NCBI GenBank assembly: GCA_038043185.1
Contig: JBBTCO010000035.1
Location: forward strand, 13,504-77,503
Direction of reading: 5' to 3'
DNA length: 64,000 bases
From: UBA5009 sp038043185
GTDB taxonomy: Bacteria > Bdellovibrionota > Bdellovibrionia > Bdellovibrionales > Bdellovibrionaceae
Position 1 is the first letter of the stretch, and every line of letters starts with the position of its first letter. Below are positions 27,057 through 36,286 of the stretch, piece by piece. Position numbers and translations under genes: made by a program. The notes beneath the pieces are model-generated. The model was not told the DNA's origin, searched no databases, and saw only the letters and a list, made by a program, of their open reading frames with translations.

Positions 27057-27177
27057 AAAGCTCTCCAAATAATAAATTCGTTCGTATGTTTAAATTCATC
27101 GCAATTATAGCATTGCTCTTATAATTTGAATGATTTTAACAACGTCGTGTAAAAAAGATTTTTACTGTCTAAATGTT

Positions 27178-28587
27178 TTACGGTTCTGTTTGCCTAAACA
27201 GTGACTGACAACGTCCCAAAAGTATTTCCTGTGTCTTGGTATGACTCTTAAGTTTAGTAAGGCGTCGTTGTTCCAGTAATGTTAACTCAGTATGCTTCGA
27301 AAGCTGTTGCAAGGAATAATGCTGAAGACGCTCAGCCCTAGTATGTTTTGAAACCTCATGAAGAAAGGCCAATTCAATTTCACGTCGATTGGCTATTTTT
27401 GATAAATAATTGTGAAAACGGGTGTCGAAATGACGAGGCGAACGTTTTATTTGTTCCCTTGTGATTTTCCATTCGTTTTGAATGAATTGATCAAGCATCA
27501 GAGACGAGCGATCACTCATAATTAATAGCAGCGAGTTCCGCTCTAGAACCCTTGGGTTCAACTCGTTCCACTCAACTCTTTCTCTTTCCTGAGAATAATA
27601 TTTCATCGCAGCTAGATCACCGGCAATATGAGCCGGTTTAATTTGGACCATCCAGCTGTGTTCTTCTTTTTTAAGCGTCTCTATTTCTTCAGAAAGTTGC
27701 TGGAATCTAGAAATTAATTCTGTGTCGGTTTTGTGTTTATTTTTGGGTGCAATTTTTTTATTTCCTTTAGAAACAAGTTTGACGTCTTCCAAAAGATCAG
27801 CACCTTTATAGCCTTCACGAGGAACAACTTTCATAGTGAAGATATCAAAGTCGTACATTTGCTGCAGCTCTAAAAGAGTGGATTTTTGTGTAAGGAACTC
27901 CCCTTCTGAAATATAGATTGCCCCGACGTCTTCGAGTGTAACTCTACCCCAGATTTGTGCTTCGACATAGTAGTCACCATAATCGTGAGCGCCGTTTTTC
28001 CTAATAAGAGGTGTCCCCTGAAGCCCGGGAGCGCTATCTCCACTGGTTGTTGTCGTGCGGTTTAATATTCTTTCCTTTTTAAAAACTAAAATAGCTGTCC
28101 CGTATTGACCACGAAATTTGTCATACTTTTTAATTTCGCCCTCTACCAGATAACCAGAGTGGGGATGTAGGCTCGGTGGAAACCAATCAAGCATTGGCAG
28201 TCGACCAATAACTCTGTCCGTAGCCAACCGGTCCTCGGGCTCAATAGATGGATGTCGCAAAGATCCGCCAGCCTCAAACAGACTCAGTATTCCGTAATCA
28301 TTCAGAGTTGAAAGTACTTTTACCGGAATACTCATTGCCACCGACATACCTGGCGCATCCCATAATATATTGGAGTTGTTAGGGGAAGCTGCAAATAATT
28401 CCTTTCCATAGAGAGGAGAATCAAACATGGCGTTTATAAGTTGTTCTCCAAATTTTTTTGTATCAACTACCGGAGCGGATTTTAGAATCTGGTCCGAAGC
28501 GAACGACGATACGAAGACAAACTGACTAAGAAAAAAGAGCCAGATAAGGGGTCTGATGTCAAAAATTGTAGATCGGGTGTAAAACAT
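27178..28587 (-). CDS. hypothetical secreted protein with helical C-terminus
   Basis: 469 residues. The N-terminal hydrophobic segment (about 12-30, WLFFLSQFVFVSS, then FASDQ) is a likely signal peptide. The middle contains an ADP-ribosyltransferase-unlike beta-rich region (about 110-250) and the last 170 residues are charged and helical (EETLKKEEHSW type), perhaps coiled coil. AAGGTG precedes the start. I cannot assign a family. A decayed frame on the same strand lies directly upstream (28612-29004). Confidence 0.5.
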   Translation of the reverse strand: MFYTRSTIFDIRPLIWLFFLSQFVFVSSFASDQILKSAPVVDTKKFGEQLINAMFDSPLYGKELFAASPNNSNILWDAPGMSVAMSIPVKVLSTLNDYGILSLFEAGGSLRHPSIEPEDRLATDRVIGRLPMLDWFPPSLHPHSGYLVEGEIKKYDKFRGQYGTAILVFKKERILNRTTTTSGDSAPGLQGTPLIRKNGAHDYGDYYVEAQIWGRVTLEDVGAIYISEGEFLTQKSTLLELQQMYDFDIFTMKVVPREGYKGADLLEDVKLVSKGNKKIAPKNKHKTDTELISRFQQLSEEIETLKKEEHSWMVQIKPAHIAGDLAAMKYYSQERERVEWNELNPRVLERNSLLLIMSDRSSLMLDQFIQNEWKITREQIKRSPRHFDTRFHNYLSKIANRREIELAFLHEVSKHTRAERLQHYSLQQLSKHTELTLLEQRRLTKLKSHTKTQEILLGRCQSLFRQTEP

Positions 28588-28611
28588 TTGTTCACCTTCA
28601 TTGTCTCAAGT

Positions 28612-29004
28612 TCATTGCCTAATCCGCAGTTGTTCGAAGAGCGAATCAGACTCTGATAAATCAACTATTGTGCCAAAAACCGGTACTCCCTCTGCAGTTC
28701 GTGGAGTCCACGGGTCAGGCCCTTGTGACAGATTAAGGCGAAGCTCTCTTTATTTGTCTCGAGAAAACAGACTCGTTGGAAGAGCCGATAATTCACCCTG
28801 TGGCGAATCAATTATTGTCTTTACTTTTCCACCCGCTCCCATTTCTTTATGTACGAAAATCTTCCCAATTTGAGCTCGACTTCCAGATCCAAACTTCTGA
28901 AAGGAAAACCGAGTTTGTATGGCTTTACCGGCTGTTACTTTTGAATAGGAAAATTTATTTTCCACGTCCTGTTTTATTGAAGAGCACCTATTATCTTCAG
29001 ACAA
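28612..29004 (-). pseudogene. decayed reading frame with in-frame stop
   Basis: Reading the reverse strand, one frame runs from about 29004 with protein-like composition (KIFVHKEMGAGGKVKTIID, SPQGELSALPTS), meets a TAA at 28750-28752, and continues in the same frame with LRLNLSQGPDPWTP and VPVFGTIVDLSESDSLFEQ to a TGA at 28612-28614. There is no good start or ribosome site at the 29004 end, where a shift into another frame seems to occur. The rest of this 510-bp gap holds nothing else convincing. The forward frames here look like shadows. Confidence 0.35.
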
Positions 29005-29097
29005 ACAGGACCTGGCACCTTATCAAAATACCGGTCAGGAGTTGACTTCTTAAATAGAAAACGAATGTCATAGAGAAAAGCATAACTGGGAGGAATA

Positions 29098-30012
29098 ATG
29101 GGATTTATTAGAAACACAATATATGGCCTTATGACAGCATTAATTTTTGTCAGCACCGTTTTAGCAGAAGTGACTTCTGTGAACGACAAGGATCAAAGCT
29201 CAAAGTCAATTTATGGCCAAGATAACCGACAAGAACCCTACGAAGTTAAGGATGAACAAATCGAAGCTCTGTCGCGGGCCACGGCCGCTATTTTCCCTGT
29301 TTATAGACTTAGACCACATAAAAAGGGCTTTACTAAGGCAAGCATTCAAAGTGTTGGGCAAGTGCGTCGACTTTGTATAGATGAAAAATTTCGTGATCAG
29401 CCGGCAGGGCCTTATTGTTCCGGCGTTCTTGTTGGCAAAGATGTTGTATTAACATCTGGCCATTGCGTGAAACTAGGAGCGCTTGCCTGCTGGGGAATAA
29501 ATATTATTTTTGATTATCGCAAAGATACCCCAGAGCGAAATCCGTGGATTATAGATAATAAAAATATCTATTCCTGCGCTAAGATAATTTCTACTAGCAG
29601 TAAGGATGGTCTCGACTATGCCCTCATACGTCTTGATCGACCCGTGCAAAATAGAAAACCCATTGAGGTTGAAGTCTCGCTCCCTGCTGTTCAAAGTGGC
29701 GATCGATTAGTAATGTTGGGACACCCATTTGGTTTGCCGCAAAAAATTGTTACAGAAGGGACCGTACGAAGCATTGGCACTGCTAACTTTCTGACCAACC
29801 TAGACGCTCTATACAATAGCTCTGGATCGCCAGTGTTTTCTGCACAAAACAAGCTCATCGGGCTGCTTGTTACAAGTAAAAATGATTTAATCTATGACGA
29901 AAAGAAACTTTGTAACAATATAAAACGATGCGAAGATAACAACTGTGAAGGAGAAGTAGTACAGTCGATTGAGCCACTTGTTAAACTCATTCACCAGATA
30001 AAAACTCAGTAG
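29098..30012 (+). CDS. secreted trypsin-like serine protease (S1 family)
   Basis: 304 residues. A signal peptide (hydrophobic 8-23) precedes a short pro-region and the S1 domain. The triad is visible: H122 in LTSGHC, D173 in GLDYALIRL, S242 in NSSGSPVF. Paired Cys flank the His loop. The protein is exported; its fold resembles V8/trypsin-type enzymes with GSSGSP in place of GDSGGP. A GGGAGGAAT site precedes the ATG. With the subtilase it gives the region two exported proteases. Confidence 0.88.
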   Translation: MGFIRNTIYGLMTALIFVSTVLAEVTSVNDKDQSSKSIYGQDNRQEPYEVKDEQIEALSRATAAIFPVYRLRPHKKGFTKASIQSVGQVRRLCIDEKFRDQPAGPYCSGVLVGKDVVLTSGHCVKLGALACWGINIIFDYRKDTPERNPWIIDNKNIYSCAKIISTSSKDGLDYALIRLDRPVQNRKPIEVEVSLPAVQSGDRLVMLGHPFGLPQKIVTEGTVRSIGTANFLTNLDALYNSSGSPVFSAQNKLIGLLVTSKNDLIYDEKKLCNNIKRCEDNNCEGEVVQSIEPLVKLIHQIKTQ

Positions 30013-30030
30013 GATTTTACAGGTACCTTT

Positions 30031-30106
<76 letters not shown>

Positions 30107-30128
30107 TCGGTGTTTTTATGGAAGGATT

Positions 30129-30157
30129 TAGTTACCTTCCGCTGGTCTGAGTGTCAA
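30129..30157 (-). promoter_or_regulatory. candidate promoter for tRNA-Phe
   Basis: On the reverse strand a perfect TTGACA (30152-30157) is followed 17 bases later by TAACTA (30129-30134), about 22 bases before the tRNA 5' end. The -35 box overlaps the stop codon of the upstream gene. The -10 box is weak. Confidence 0.4.
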
Positions 30158-31323
30158 CTTTTCACTTGGTCAAAGGCGAACTTAAGATCATCCATCAGAT
30201 CCTCTAAATCTTCCACTCCGACAGAAAGACGAATCAAAGAATCATCTATTCCCAAAAGCTTGCGATTTTCAACGGGAACGCTAGCGTGCGTCATAATGGC
30301 AGGATGTTCGACTAAAGATTCAACTCCACCAAGGCTTTCTGCCAAAGAAAAGACATTCACATTTTCAAGAAAGCTTCGTGCAGCTGGAAGTCCGCCTTTA
30401 ATGTAAAAAGTGATCATTCCACCCATGCCCAACATTTGCTCTTTAGCTAAAGAATGTTGTGGATGAGATTTCAGTCCTGGATAAACAACTTTTTCTACTT
30501 TTTTATGTCCTTCTAAGAAATCCGCAATAGCTTCAGCATTTTTTTGGTGAGCTTTCATGCGAAGCGGTAAGGTTTTTAAACTTCGAAGCGCCAAGAAAGA
30601 ATCGAAGGGCCCAGCAATTCCTCCCATCGAGTTGCTTAAAAATGCTAAGCGCTCAGCTAAATCATCTCGGTTCGTGGCCATAACTCCACCAACCATATCA
30701 CTGTGACCGCCAATGTATTTAGTTGCCGAGTGAATGACAATATCGGCGCCCAGTTCGATCGGTCTTTGAAAGTAAGGACTTAAAAAAGTATTATCAACTG
30801 CAACCACAATTCCCCGCGATTTAGCCATTGCGGAAATTTTTCGAATATCCACCAGCTTAAGGGTTGGATTCGTGGGAGTTTCTAACCATACCAATTTCGT
30901 ATTGCTCTTAATTGCTTTTTCAAAATTTTCAGGTTTAGTTAAATCGACGTAACTAAATTCAAGGCCGTTATTTTTTAAAACTTTGTCAAACAGTCGAAAT
31001 GTGCCGCCGTACATATCGTCACCAGCAACAACGTGATCACCTTGTTTTAATAAATGTAAAATTGTCGTCGTTGCAGCACAACCTGAAGCCATAGCAAAAC
31101 CATGCTGAGCTCCTTCCAGATTTGCCAAACAACTTTCATAGGCTTTTCTGGTTGGGTTGTGGCTTCTGGAATAATCCCATCCCTGATGAACACCCGGTGA
31201 CTTTTGCACATAAGTTGATGTCAAATACACCGGAGTCATGATCGCGCCAGTCGAAGGATCTGGTTCTTGTCCTGCGTGGATTGCGCGCGTTGAAAATCCC
31301 AAGTTCGGTTTCATTTTTTTCAT
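30154..31323 (-). CDS. PLP-dependent cystathionine gamma-lyase/gamma-synthase
   Basis: 389 residues of the Cys/Met metabolism PLP family. The PLP lysine is K202 in HSATKYIGGHSD; YSRSHNPTR, GDDMYGGT and VVAVDNTF are the other cofactor motifs. Directly after a cystathionine beta-synthase-like gene (14 bp), so the likely role is cystathionine gamma-lyase, giving cysteine from cystathionine by reverse transsulfuration. Gamma-synthase activity cannot be excluded from sequence alone. Confidence 0.88.
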   Translation of the reverse strand: MKKMKPNLGFSTRAIHAGQEPDPSTGAIMTPVYLTSTYVQKSPGVHQGWDYSRSHNPTRKAYESCLANLEGAQHGFAMASGCAATTTILHLLKQGDHVVAGDDMYGGTFRLFDKVLKNNGLEFSYVDLTKPENFEKAIKSNTKLVWLETPTNPTLKLVDIRKISAMAKSRGIVVAVDNTFLSPYFQRPIELGADIVIHSATKYIGGHSDMVGGVMATNRDDLAERLAFLSNSMGGIAGPFDSFLALRSLKTLPLRMKAHQKNAEAIADFLEGHKKVEKVVYPGLKSHPQHSLAKEQMLGMGGMITFYIKGGLPAARSFLENVNVFSLAESLGGVESLVEHPAIMTHASVPVENRKLLGIDDSLIRLSVGVEDLEDLMDDLKFAFDQVKS

Positions 31324-31336
31324 AAGAGTTCCTTGC

Positions 31337-32398
31337 TTACTCGAATTTCAGACCTTCATTTTTGTAATATTCTTCAGAAGAAACAACCTGAGCAAATCCG
31401 GACGAGAGTTCGCGAGCTTGAACAAGATCATTTTCAATAAGCCATTGGTCGTTAAAAGCTTTACTTAAATAGGCCCGACCATTATCTGGAAAAACTACCA
31501 GAATTTTTGCAGGTGTTTGCAGTTTTTTTGAAAACTTCAGAGCACCAACAAGAGCCATTCCGCTGGAAGGACCTACGCACATTGCTTCTTCAGAAATCAA
31601 TCGACGTGTCATCTTAAAAGCTTCTTGATCATTCACTTGTTCAAAACCATCGATGACATTCAAATGAACATTATCTGGAAGCATGTCTTCGCCAACACCT
31701 TCAACTTTATAAGGCTTTGGCGGATCAATAACTTTTTTATGGTAATACAAATCGTATAAAATACTGCCAACAGGGTCCGCACAAATAATTTTCACGTTTT
31801 TATTTTGTTCTTTCAGATATTTTCCAACACCTGAAATTGTTCCACCCGTTCCCGCGCCAGCAACAAAAACATCTATTTTTTTATCCATTTGCTGCCAAAT
31901 TTCTGGACCCGTGTTTTGATAGTGGCGATTAGTATTGTCGGGATTGTGATATTGATTCGCATAAAAGCAATTTGGAGTGTGTTTCGCAATTTTATGAGAC
32001 ACACTCAGGTAGCTTCTTGGATCTTCCGGTCCCACCGCTGTTGGGGTGATAACAACTTTCGCTCCGAAAGCTCGCAAAATGGCTCTTTTTTCTTCACTGA
32101 TTTTGTCAGGCATAACAAAAATACATTTGTAACCTTTAGCCGCTGAAACAAAAACCAAACCTAAACCGGTATTTCCCGAAGTGGCTTCAACAATAGTTCC
32201 ACCTGGTTTCAGCTCACCACGTTTTTCCGCTGCTTCAATCATCGCAACTGCAATTCGATCTTTAACACTGCCGCCAGGATTAAAAGATTCCATTTTGGCA
32301 TAAAATTCGTGGGGTGATTGATCTACCACTCTATGCAATCGAACGACTGGAGTTTCGCCAATGGTTTCGAGAAGAGAATTATATATTTTATTTTTCAT
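31337..32398 (-). CDS. cystathionine beta-synthase (catalytic core only)
   Basis: 353 residues. The PLP lysine is K46 in NPGGSVKDR; SGNTGLGL, GTGGTISG and GPSSGMAL are cofactor-binding motifs. The EGVGEDMLP motif is typical of cystathionine beta-synthase rather than cysteine synthase, and no regulatory CBS pair follows. It would join homocysteine and serine. Its ATG immediately follows the stop of a small gene, implying coupling, and a gamma-lyase follows. Confidence 0.85.
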   Translation of the reverse strand: MKNKIYNSLLETIGETPVVRLHRVVDQSPHEFYAKMESFNPGGSVKDRIAVAMIEAAEKRGELKPGGTIVEATSGNTGLGLVFVSAAKGYKCIFVMPDKISEEKRAILRAFGAKVVITPTAVGPEDPRSYLSVSHKIAKHTPNCFYANQYHNPDNTNRHYQNTGPEIWQQMDKKIDVFVAGAGTGGTISGVGKYLKEQNKNVKIICADPVGSILYDLYYHKKVIDPPKPYKVEGVGEDMLPDNVHLNVIDGFEQVNDQEAFKMTRRLISEEAMCVGPSSGMALVGALKFSKKLQTPAKILVVFPDNGRAYLSKAFNDQWLIENDLVQARELSSGFAQVVSSEEYYKNEGLKFE

Positions 32399-32614
32399 CT
32401 AACTTTCCATTTCAGAATTTTTATGGAGTTGATTTAAAGCATTTCCATAGATTTTATGAACTTCCTGCAACACGGTGCTCATTTGAGTCACCAAATCATC
32501 CGAATAGGCGATGTTCAAATTTAAACTCAGTTGTTTAACCAAAGAGGCGTTGGGTTTATCTTTCATAAGTTCTTCAACGAGCACTTCTAAGTCTTCCGCA
32601 TGAATTGCTTTCAT
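32399..32614 (-). CDS. small conserved-looking protein upstream of cystathionine beta-synthase
   Basis: 71 residues, largely helical and acidic/basic mixed, no Cys, no signal peptide. A strong GGGGGG site lies just before its ATG (32614), and its TAG directly abuts the ATG of the beta-synthase gene, the mark of a real coupled gene. Function unknown; a small regulatory or scaffold partner of the pathway is conceivable. Confidence 0.6.
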   Translation of the reverse strand: MKAIHAEDLEVLVEELMKDKPNASLVKQLSLNLNIAYSDDLVTQMSTVLQEVHKIYGNALNQLHKNSEMES

Positions 32615-32671
32615 AATCCCCCCATCGAGCTGATTTTTAGAGATTTAACTCGAGTTGAGCCGAGCATCAAC

Positions 32672-33103
32672 TCAATTCATGTTCTCGATGAGCTGAAGCA
32701 AAAACGGTCCTAGCAAGAGCAACAGGAAGGCCGGAAATTGAAACAAAAGTAATGGAAGCATGACTTGGTAAGGCAAATCGGTAAGTTTTTTTTGAATTTC
32801 TTCTTCGCAAGCCTCGTGAATTTCAGTTTCTAATAAAACCAGAATATTTCCAATAGGCTCTCGTTTTAGTCCACGTTCAAGCACTTCTAAAAGTTGACGG
32901 CGATAAGATGACTTAATCTGATTCAAAATAGGATCGGTTTTTTGTCCTTGTTCGAATAAGGACATCCATTTAAATACTTGTTGCGGGAATTCTCCGGTTT
33001 CATTCTGCAGAAAGCTCTTAATAGCAAGACTCAGTGGTTTTCCTTGATCCACGGCTCGTCGACACCGCAAAAGTAAATTCAATCCAGGGCTTAAACCTTC
33101 CAT
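32672..33103 (-). CDS. short TadC/GspF-like membrane protein
   Basis: 143 residues. It resembles the C-terminal half of a type II secretion F domain: a helical bundle with GLSPGLNLLLRCRRAVDQGKPL, a second part ERGLKREPIGNIL..LETEI, and a closing hydrophobic helix (about 112-138). TadC proteins are usually near 300 residues, so this is either split or minimal. Overlaps the TadB-like gene by 13 bp. Confidence 0.55.
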   Translation of the reverse strand: MEGLSPGLNLLLRCRRAVDQGKPLSLAIKSFLQNETGEFPQQVFKWMSLFEQGQKTDPILNQIKSSYRRQLLEVLERGLKREPIGNILVLLETEIHEACEEEIQKKLTDLPYQVMLPLLLFQFPAFLLLLLGPFLLQLIENMN

Positions 33104-33831
33104 TTGAGCCTTCTTCCGGCCAGTAGAGTTAAGATCACTCCGGTCAAAAATAAGGCCACTGAAACCAAAAACAATCGTTGGTATTTAAATAAATCAATTT
33201 GCGATGAAATAAAAAAAATGAAACTGAGGTATAAAATGCTTAAAACAAGCGCCTGAATGTGCAAATTTCTTAAAACTTGTCCCGACTTACGTCGAAAATT
33301 TATCTCTATTTTAAGAATTCGACGCAAAATTTTTAATTGTTCGTTTATTTTTTGACCTGATCTATCAATTTGTGTCAATTCTTGTCTAAATTCACCCAAA
33401 AAACCGGTAGAAGAGACATTATTTGCGTTTGAAGTAACCAAATTTTGCACAAGATTTTTAAATTGTCCTGCACACCAATCATTTCTTTGAAAAAAAACCT
33501 TTTGAAGGCTACTTCGAAACGAATTTCCAGCAGAAGTAGACAAACAACATTGATCAATAAACTCAAGCGCAGTTTCTTTCAAACGCCTTTCTATCAATGA
33601 TTTCACGCCGATGACTGCAAGCTCTCCTATCAACCAAAAAGAAAAATTAACACACCAAAGAGAAAACGAACGTTTACCGAGTAAATAAAAAATTAAACTG
33701 AATAAAATAAGCTGTGTAACCTGGAAAAAAAGTTTTTTCTGACTCGAAATAGAAAAAAATTGAGACAACTGTTGCAAAAAGCGACTGACGAAATAAAATC
33801 CGAAGCTTGTTATCAGTAATGAAAGAATCAT
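33091..33831 (-). CDS. TadB/GspF-like inner-membrane protein
   Basis: 246 residues from the ATG at 33831, chosen because TGGAGG lies 8 bases upstream; a start at 33861 lacks this. Two N-terminal hydrophobic helices, a cytoplasmic helical domain (about 80-190) and two C-terminal helices fit the T2SSF layout of TadB. With the short TadC-like gene it may form the inner-membrane platform of a Flp/Tad pilus, but no TadA ATPase or pilin is next to it. Confidence 0.55.
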   Translation of the reverse strand: MILSLLITSFGFYFVSRFLQQLSQFFSISSQKKLFFQVTQLILFSLIFYLLGKRSFSLWCVNFSFWLIGELAVIGVKSLIERRLKETALEFIDQCCLSTSAGNSFRSSLQKVFFQRNDWCAGQFKNLVQNLVTSNANNVSSTGFLGEFRQELTQIDRSGQKINEQLKILRRILKIEINFRRKSGQVLRNLHIQALVLSILYLSFIFFISSQIDLFKYQRLFLVSVALFLTGVILTLLAGRRLKWKV

Positions 33832-33973
33832 AACGGACCTCCAGACCAAAAAATGTATCAAATTTAATGCAAGTGAAATTTTTTGTTGACGTCCGTGGTC
33901 GTTATGTGAAGACTTATAGATAAGAGATTGTTCGAAGGAACGAAAGCAACATTAACGCATCCGAGGAGGAGCA

Positions 33974-34048
33974 ATGGCTAAGAAAAAAGCGACAAAAAAA
34001 GCAGCTAAGAAAAAAACGACTAGAAAAAAAGCTTCTAAAAAGAAGTAG
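33974..34048 (+). CDS. 24-residue Lys-rich microprotein
   Basis: ATG at 33974 follows a perfect GAGGAGG site and the frame ends TAG at 34046-34048, followed directly by a strong terminator. The product is about half Lys with Ala and Thr (MAKKKATKKAAKKK start), like the tail of histone H1-type bacterial proteins. The TTGACG at 33886-33891 may be its -35 box. Strong ribosome site plus terminator argue for a real, well-expressed gene. It may bind DNA or RNA. Confidence 0.65.
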   Translation: MAKKKATKKAAKKKTTRKKASKKK

Positions 34049-34073
34049 TTTTCTTCGGTACTGATTTAGTACA

Positions 34074-34105
34074 AAACCCTCGGTTAACAGCCGAGGGTTT
34101 TTTTT
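34074..34105 (+). terminator. intrinsic terminator after the Lys-rich microprotein
   Basis: A 10-bp stem AAACCCTCGG/CCGAGGGTTT with a 7-base loop followed by a run of T. Strong forward terminator about 25 bp after the microprotein stop. Confidence 0.9.
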
Positions 34106-34118
34106 ATTAGAAGCGCTT

Positions 34119-34724
34119 CTAGAAGTAATAGATGGCGCCTAGGCCACCAGATGGAATAAGAACAGATTTATTCATTGAACCTAACAAGTTAAACTCGAAA
34201 TAAAAGCCCGCTCCGGCCCACTCACCCTCAAGTTCATTGTATTGTAGTCCCAACGACCCAACTAAAAAATCTGCGCTAAAAGGACCTTTTTTTAAGGTGC
34301 TGTCGCTTAATACCGTCCGCAAGACGTATGAAGCATCTTTCATATCGCGTTCCTGCGTGTTGTACCATCGCGAATAACCTGCAGAAAAATAAGGCGTCAG
34401 GTATTGTCCTTCAAAAGAATGTTTCCACTGCAAATGAACTGTGTTGTAACCATCGCCAAAACCGAAACCCATCAGCGTTGCGTTTTCGTCTTCCAGGTTC
34501 AATTCAAGATTTACTCCGGTAAAACCAAGTGCTCCACCTGCCCCAACACCAATTCCAACTTTGCGTTCTTCTCGCATCGTCAAATTATTGGCGTAAGATC
34601 CACTTGTTATCGATTTTGTTCCAGGTTGTGCTGAAATATTCACTTCTTGAAGCGGATTTGCGGCTTCAACATAAGAAAATGGGAAAAATAAGCAAGATAC
34701 AAAAAATAAAAACACTTTTTTCAT
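34119..34724 (-). CDS. outer-membrane beta-barrel-like protein
   Basis: 201 residues with a signal peptide (cleavage near VEAAN). Repeating beta strands with alternating aromatic residues follow (GIGVGAGGALGFTGVNLEL, TPYFSAGYSRWYN, ADFLVGSLGLQYN), and the C-terminal Phe is the BAM signal. It is the last gene after the Mla-type operon on the same strand, 51 bp from mlaD, so it may be an outer-membrane part of that system, but this is inference. The stop codon begins a palindrome. Confidence 0.6.
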   Translation of the reverse strand: MKKVFLFFVSCLFFPFSYVEAANPLQEVNISAQPGTKSITSGSYANNLTMREERKVGIGVGAGGALGFTGVNLELNLEDENATLMGFGFGDGYNTVHLQWKHSFEGQYLTPYFSAGYSRWYNTQERDMKDASYVLRTVLSDSTLKKGPFSADFLVGSLGLQYNELEGEWAGAGFYFEFNLLGSMNKSVLIPSGGLGAIYYF

Positions 34725-34775
34725 GAGGCTTTCTCCTTAAATGAGGAATTACAGATGTTTTAACACTCCTAATCC

Positions 34776-35552
34776 CTAGAAAATTTTAGCTCGTATACCT
34801 TCTTCTTGAAAGAATTTTTTTATACGTGGGCCATCGACAGGTTCTAAGCGGAAGAGAAGCCGATGTACAAGCTCATATGTGTCTTCGGCCTTTTTTGAAC
34901 GCAGATTTCCCATTAAATAGGCCGTATCATCACTTATTTTAATCGCATTTTTCAATAATCGAGAAAATTCTGCATTTTGCGCCGTTTTATCGAATAAAAC
35001 TAAGGTTTTATTAAAATTTGTCGTCAATTTATCCAATTGAGTGATCATATTGGTTACTGAACCCTCATTTTTATTTAACATCTCAATAACTTTTCCAGCT
35101 AAGCCATATCCTTGCGAAATCAGCTGATCAATTCGTGGAGGATCTTCCCCTCGCACATAATCACCGGGTTTAAATTCTGGTTTTTCAGTAGAACCTGGGG
35201 AAATTTCCAAAAACTTCTCGCCGATAACACCCGCAAGATTAATAAAAAACCGCGAGTCTTGCCGCACCGACGACCAAGCTTTTTTATCGACAGTAATAAT
35301 GATCCTTAATTTTACTTCTTCGCCGGAAGCCGATTTGTAAGTTGGATCGAATAAGATTTTTTTAACCTTGCCGACTTTGATTCCCATCACTCGAATCGGT
35401 GAGCCCTCTTCAATACCGCCAGCATAGTTGTACATAATATTAAGTTCATTGGCGTTTGAAAATGGTGAGATCATTCCCATCATCGATGCAAAAACCAAAA
35501 TCAGGACCAGTGACAAAACAGCAAGCAAGCCAACCTTGGTTTCAACTTTCAT
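34776..35552 (-). CDS. mlaD: MCE-domain protein MlaD
   Basis: 258 residues. One N-terminal membrane anchor (about 7-30) precedes the MCE domain (about 35-120: GIEEGSPIRVMGIKVGKVKKI) and a helical tail. MlaD hexamers form a lipid tunnel in the periplasm fed by the MlaFE ABC transporter. Follows two permease genes with an 8-bp gap. Only one MCE gene serves two permeases and two ATPases. Confidence 0.88.
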   Translation of the reverse strand: MKVETKVGLLAVLSLVLILVFASMMGMISPFSNANELNIMYNYAGGIEEGSPIRVMGIKVGKVKKILFDPTYKSASGEEVKLRIIITVDKKAWSSVRQDSRFFINLAGVIGEKFLEISPGSTEKPEFKPGDYVRGEDPPRIDQLISQGYGLAGKVIEMLNKNEGSVTNMITQLDKLTTNFNKTLVLFDKTAQNAEFSRLLKNAIKISDDTAYLMGNLRSKKAEDTYELVHRLLFRLEPVDGPRIKKFFQEEGIRAKIF

Positions 35553-35560
35553 AAACTCTC

Positions 35561-36286
35561 CTAATAAAAGAATGAAAACGTATAAGATAGAACGAAATCA
35601 AGCACAATGATTGTAATTGATGAAAATACCACGCTTTGAGTTGTCGCTTTTCCCACTCCATCAGCACCTGGTTTACAAAAAAAACCAAAATAACAGCTCA
35701 CTAGTGGAATCACTGTACCAAAAACAACCCCTTTAATCATTGCGAAAATAAGATCTTGAAAACTGACAAATCGCCTCATCGAAGTCAAAAACATCTGTGC
35801 GCTATAACCCAGCATGTTTTCGCTCACGAGCATGGCGCAAAATAAACATGTTAAATTTGCAACAATCACCAAAAAAAGCGAACCCAAGATACAGGCAATC
35901 AGGCGAGGTGAAACCAAATATTGAACAGGATCTATGCCCAGCATTTTTAGAGCATCGACCTGTTCTGTGACTTGCATCGATCCAACTTCAGCCGCAAAGC
36001 CCGCACCCACACGCGAGGTCAGCAAAAGCGCCGTCACGACGACACCTAATTCCCGCAAAATAAGCAGGGCCGCAAAACCGGGAACCATGGAATCGTTCTG
36101 AATAACCATTTTCATGTGAAATGAAGACTCTAAAATCGTCACGACAGCGGCGAAACACACACAAAACACAATGATCAGCAAACTGCCATTTCCAACGAAA
36201 TAAAGTTGCTGTAAAATTTCGTTTTTACGAAATGGTTTCTGGAAAAGACCCTGGACTGCGCCTAAAGACATTTTTAAAAAGAACAT
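35561..36286 (-). CDS. mlaE: MlaE-type lipid ABC permease (second)
   Basis: 241 residues from the ATG at 36286, chosen because CAGGAG lies 8 bases upstream and the ATG overlaps the stop of the previous permease (TGATG). Five or so membrane helices and the MlaE signature (ILRELGVVVTALLLTSRVGAG, AAEVGSMQVTEQVDAL) are present. Its divergence from the upstream permease suggests the two form a heterodimer. Confidence 0.85.
   Translation of the reverse strand: MFFLKMSLGAVQGLFQKPFRKNEILQQLYFVGNGSLLIIVFCVCFAAVVTILESSFHMKMVIQNDSMVPGFAALLILRELGVVVTALLLTSRVGAGFAAEVGSMQVTEQVDALKMLGIDPVQYLVSPRLIACILGSLFLVIVANLTCLFCAMLVSENMLGYSAQMFLTSMRRFVSFQDLIFAMIKGVVFGTVIPLVSCYFGFFCKPGADGVGKATTQSVVFSSITIIVLDFVLSYTFSFFY

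Noticed and set aside
28774..28790. GCCGATAA-like sequence resembling a flagellar sigma-28 -10 box
   Set aside because: No TAAAGTTT-like -35 box at the right distance and it lies inside the decayed reverse frame.
28601..29045. Forward frames of 89-90 residues in the protease upstream gap
   Set aside because: Composition poor, no ribosome sites, and the reverse frame is more protein-like.
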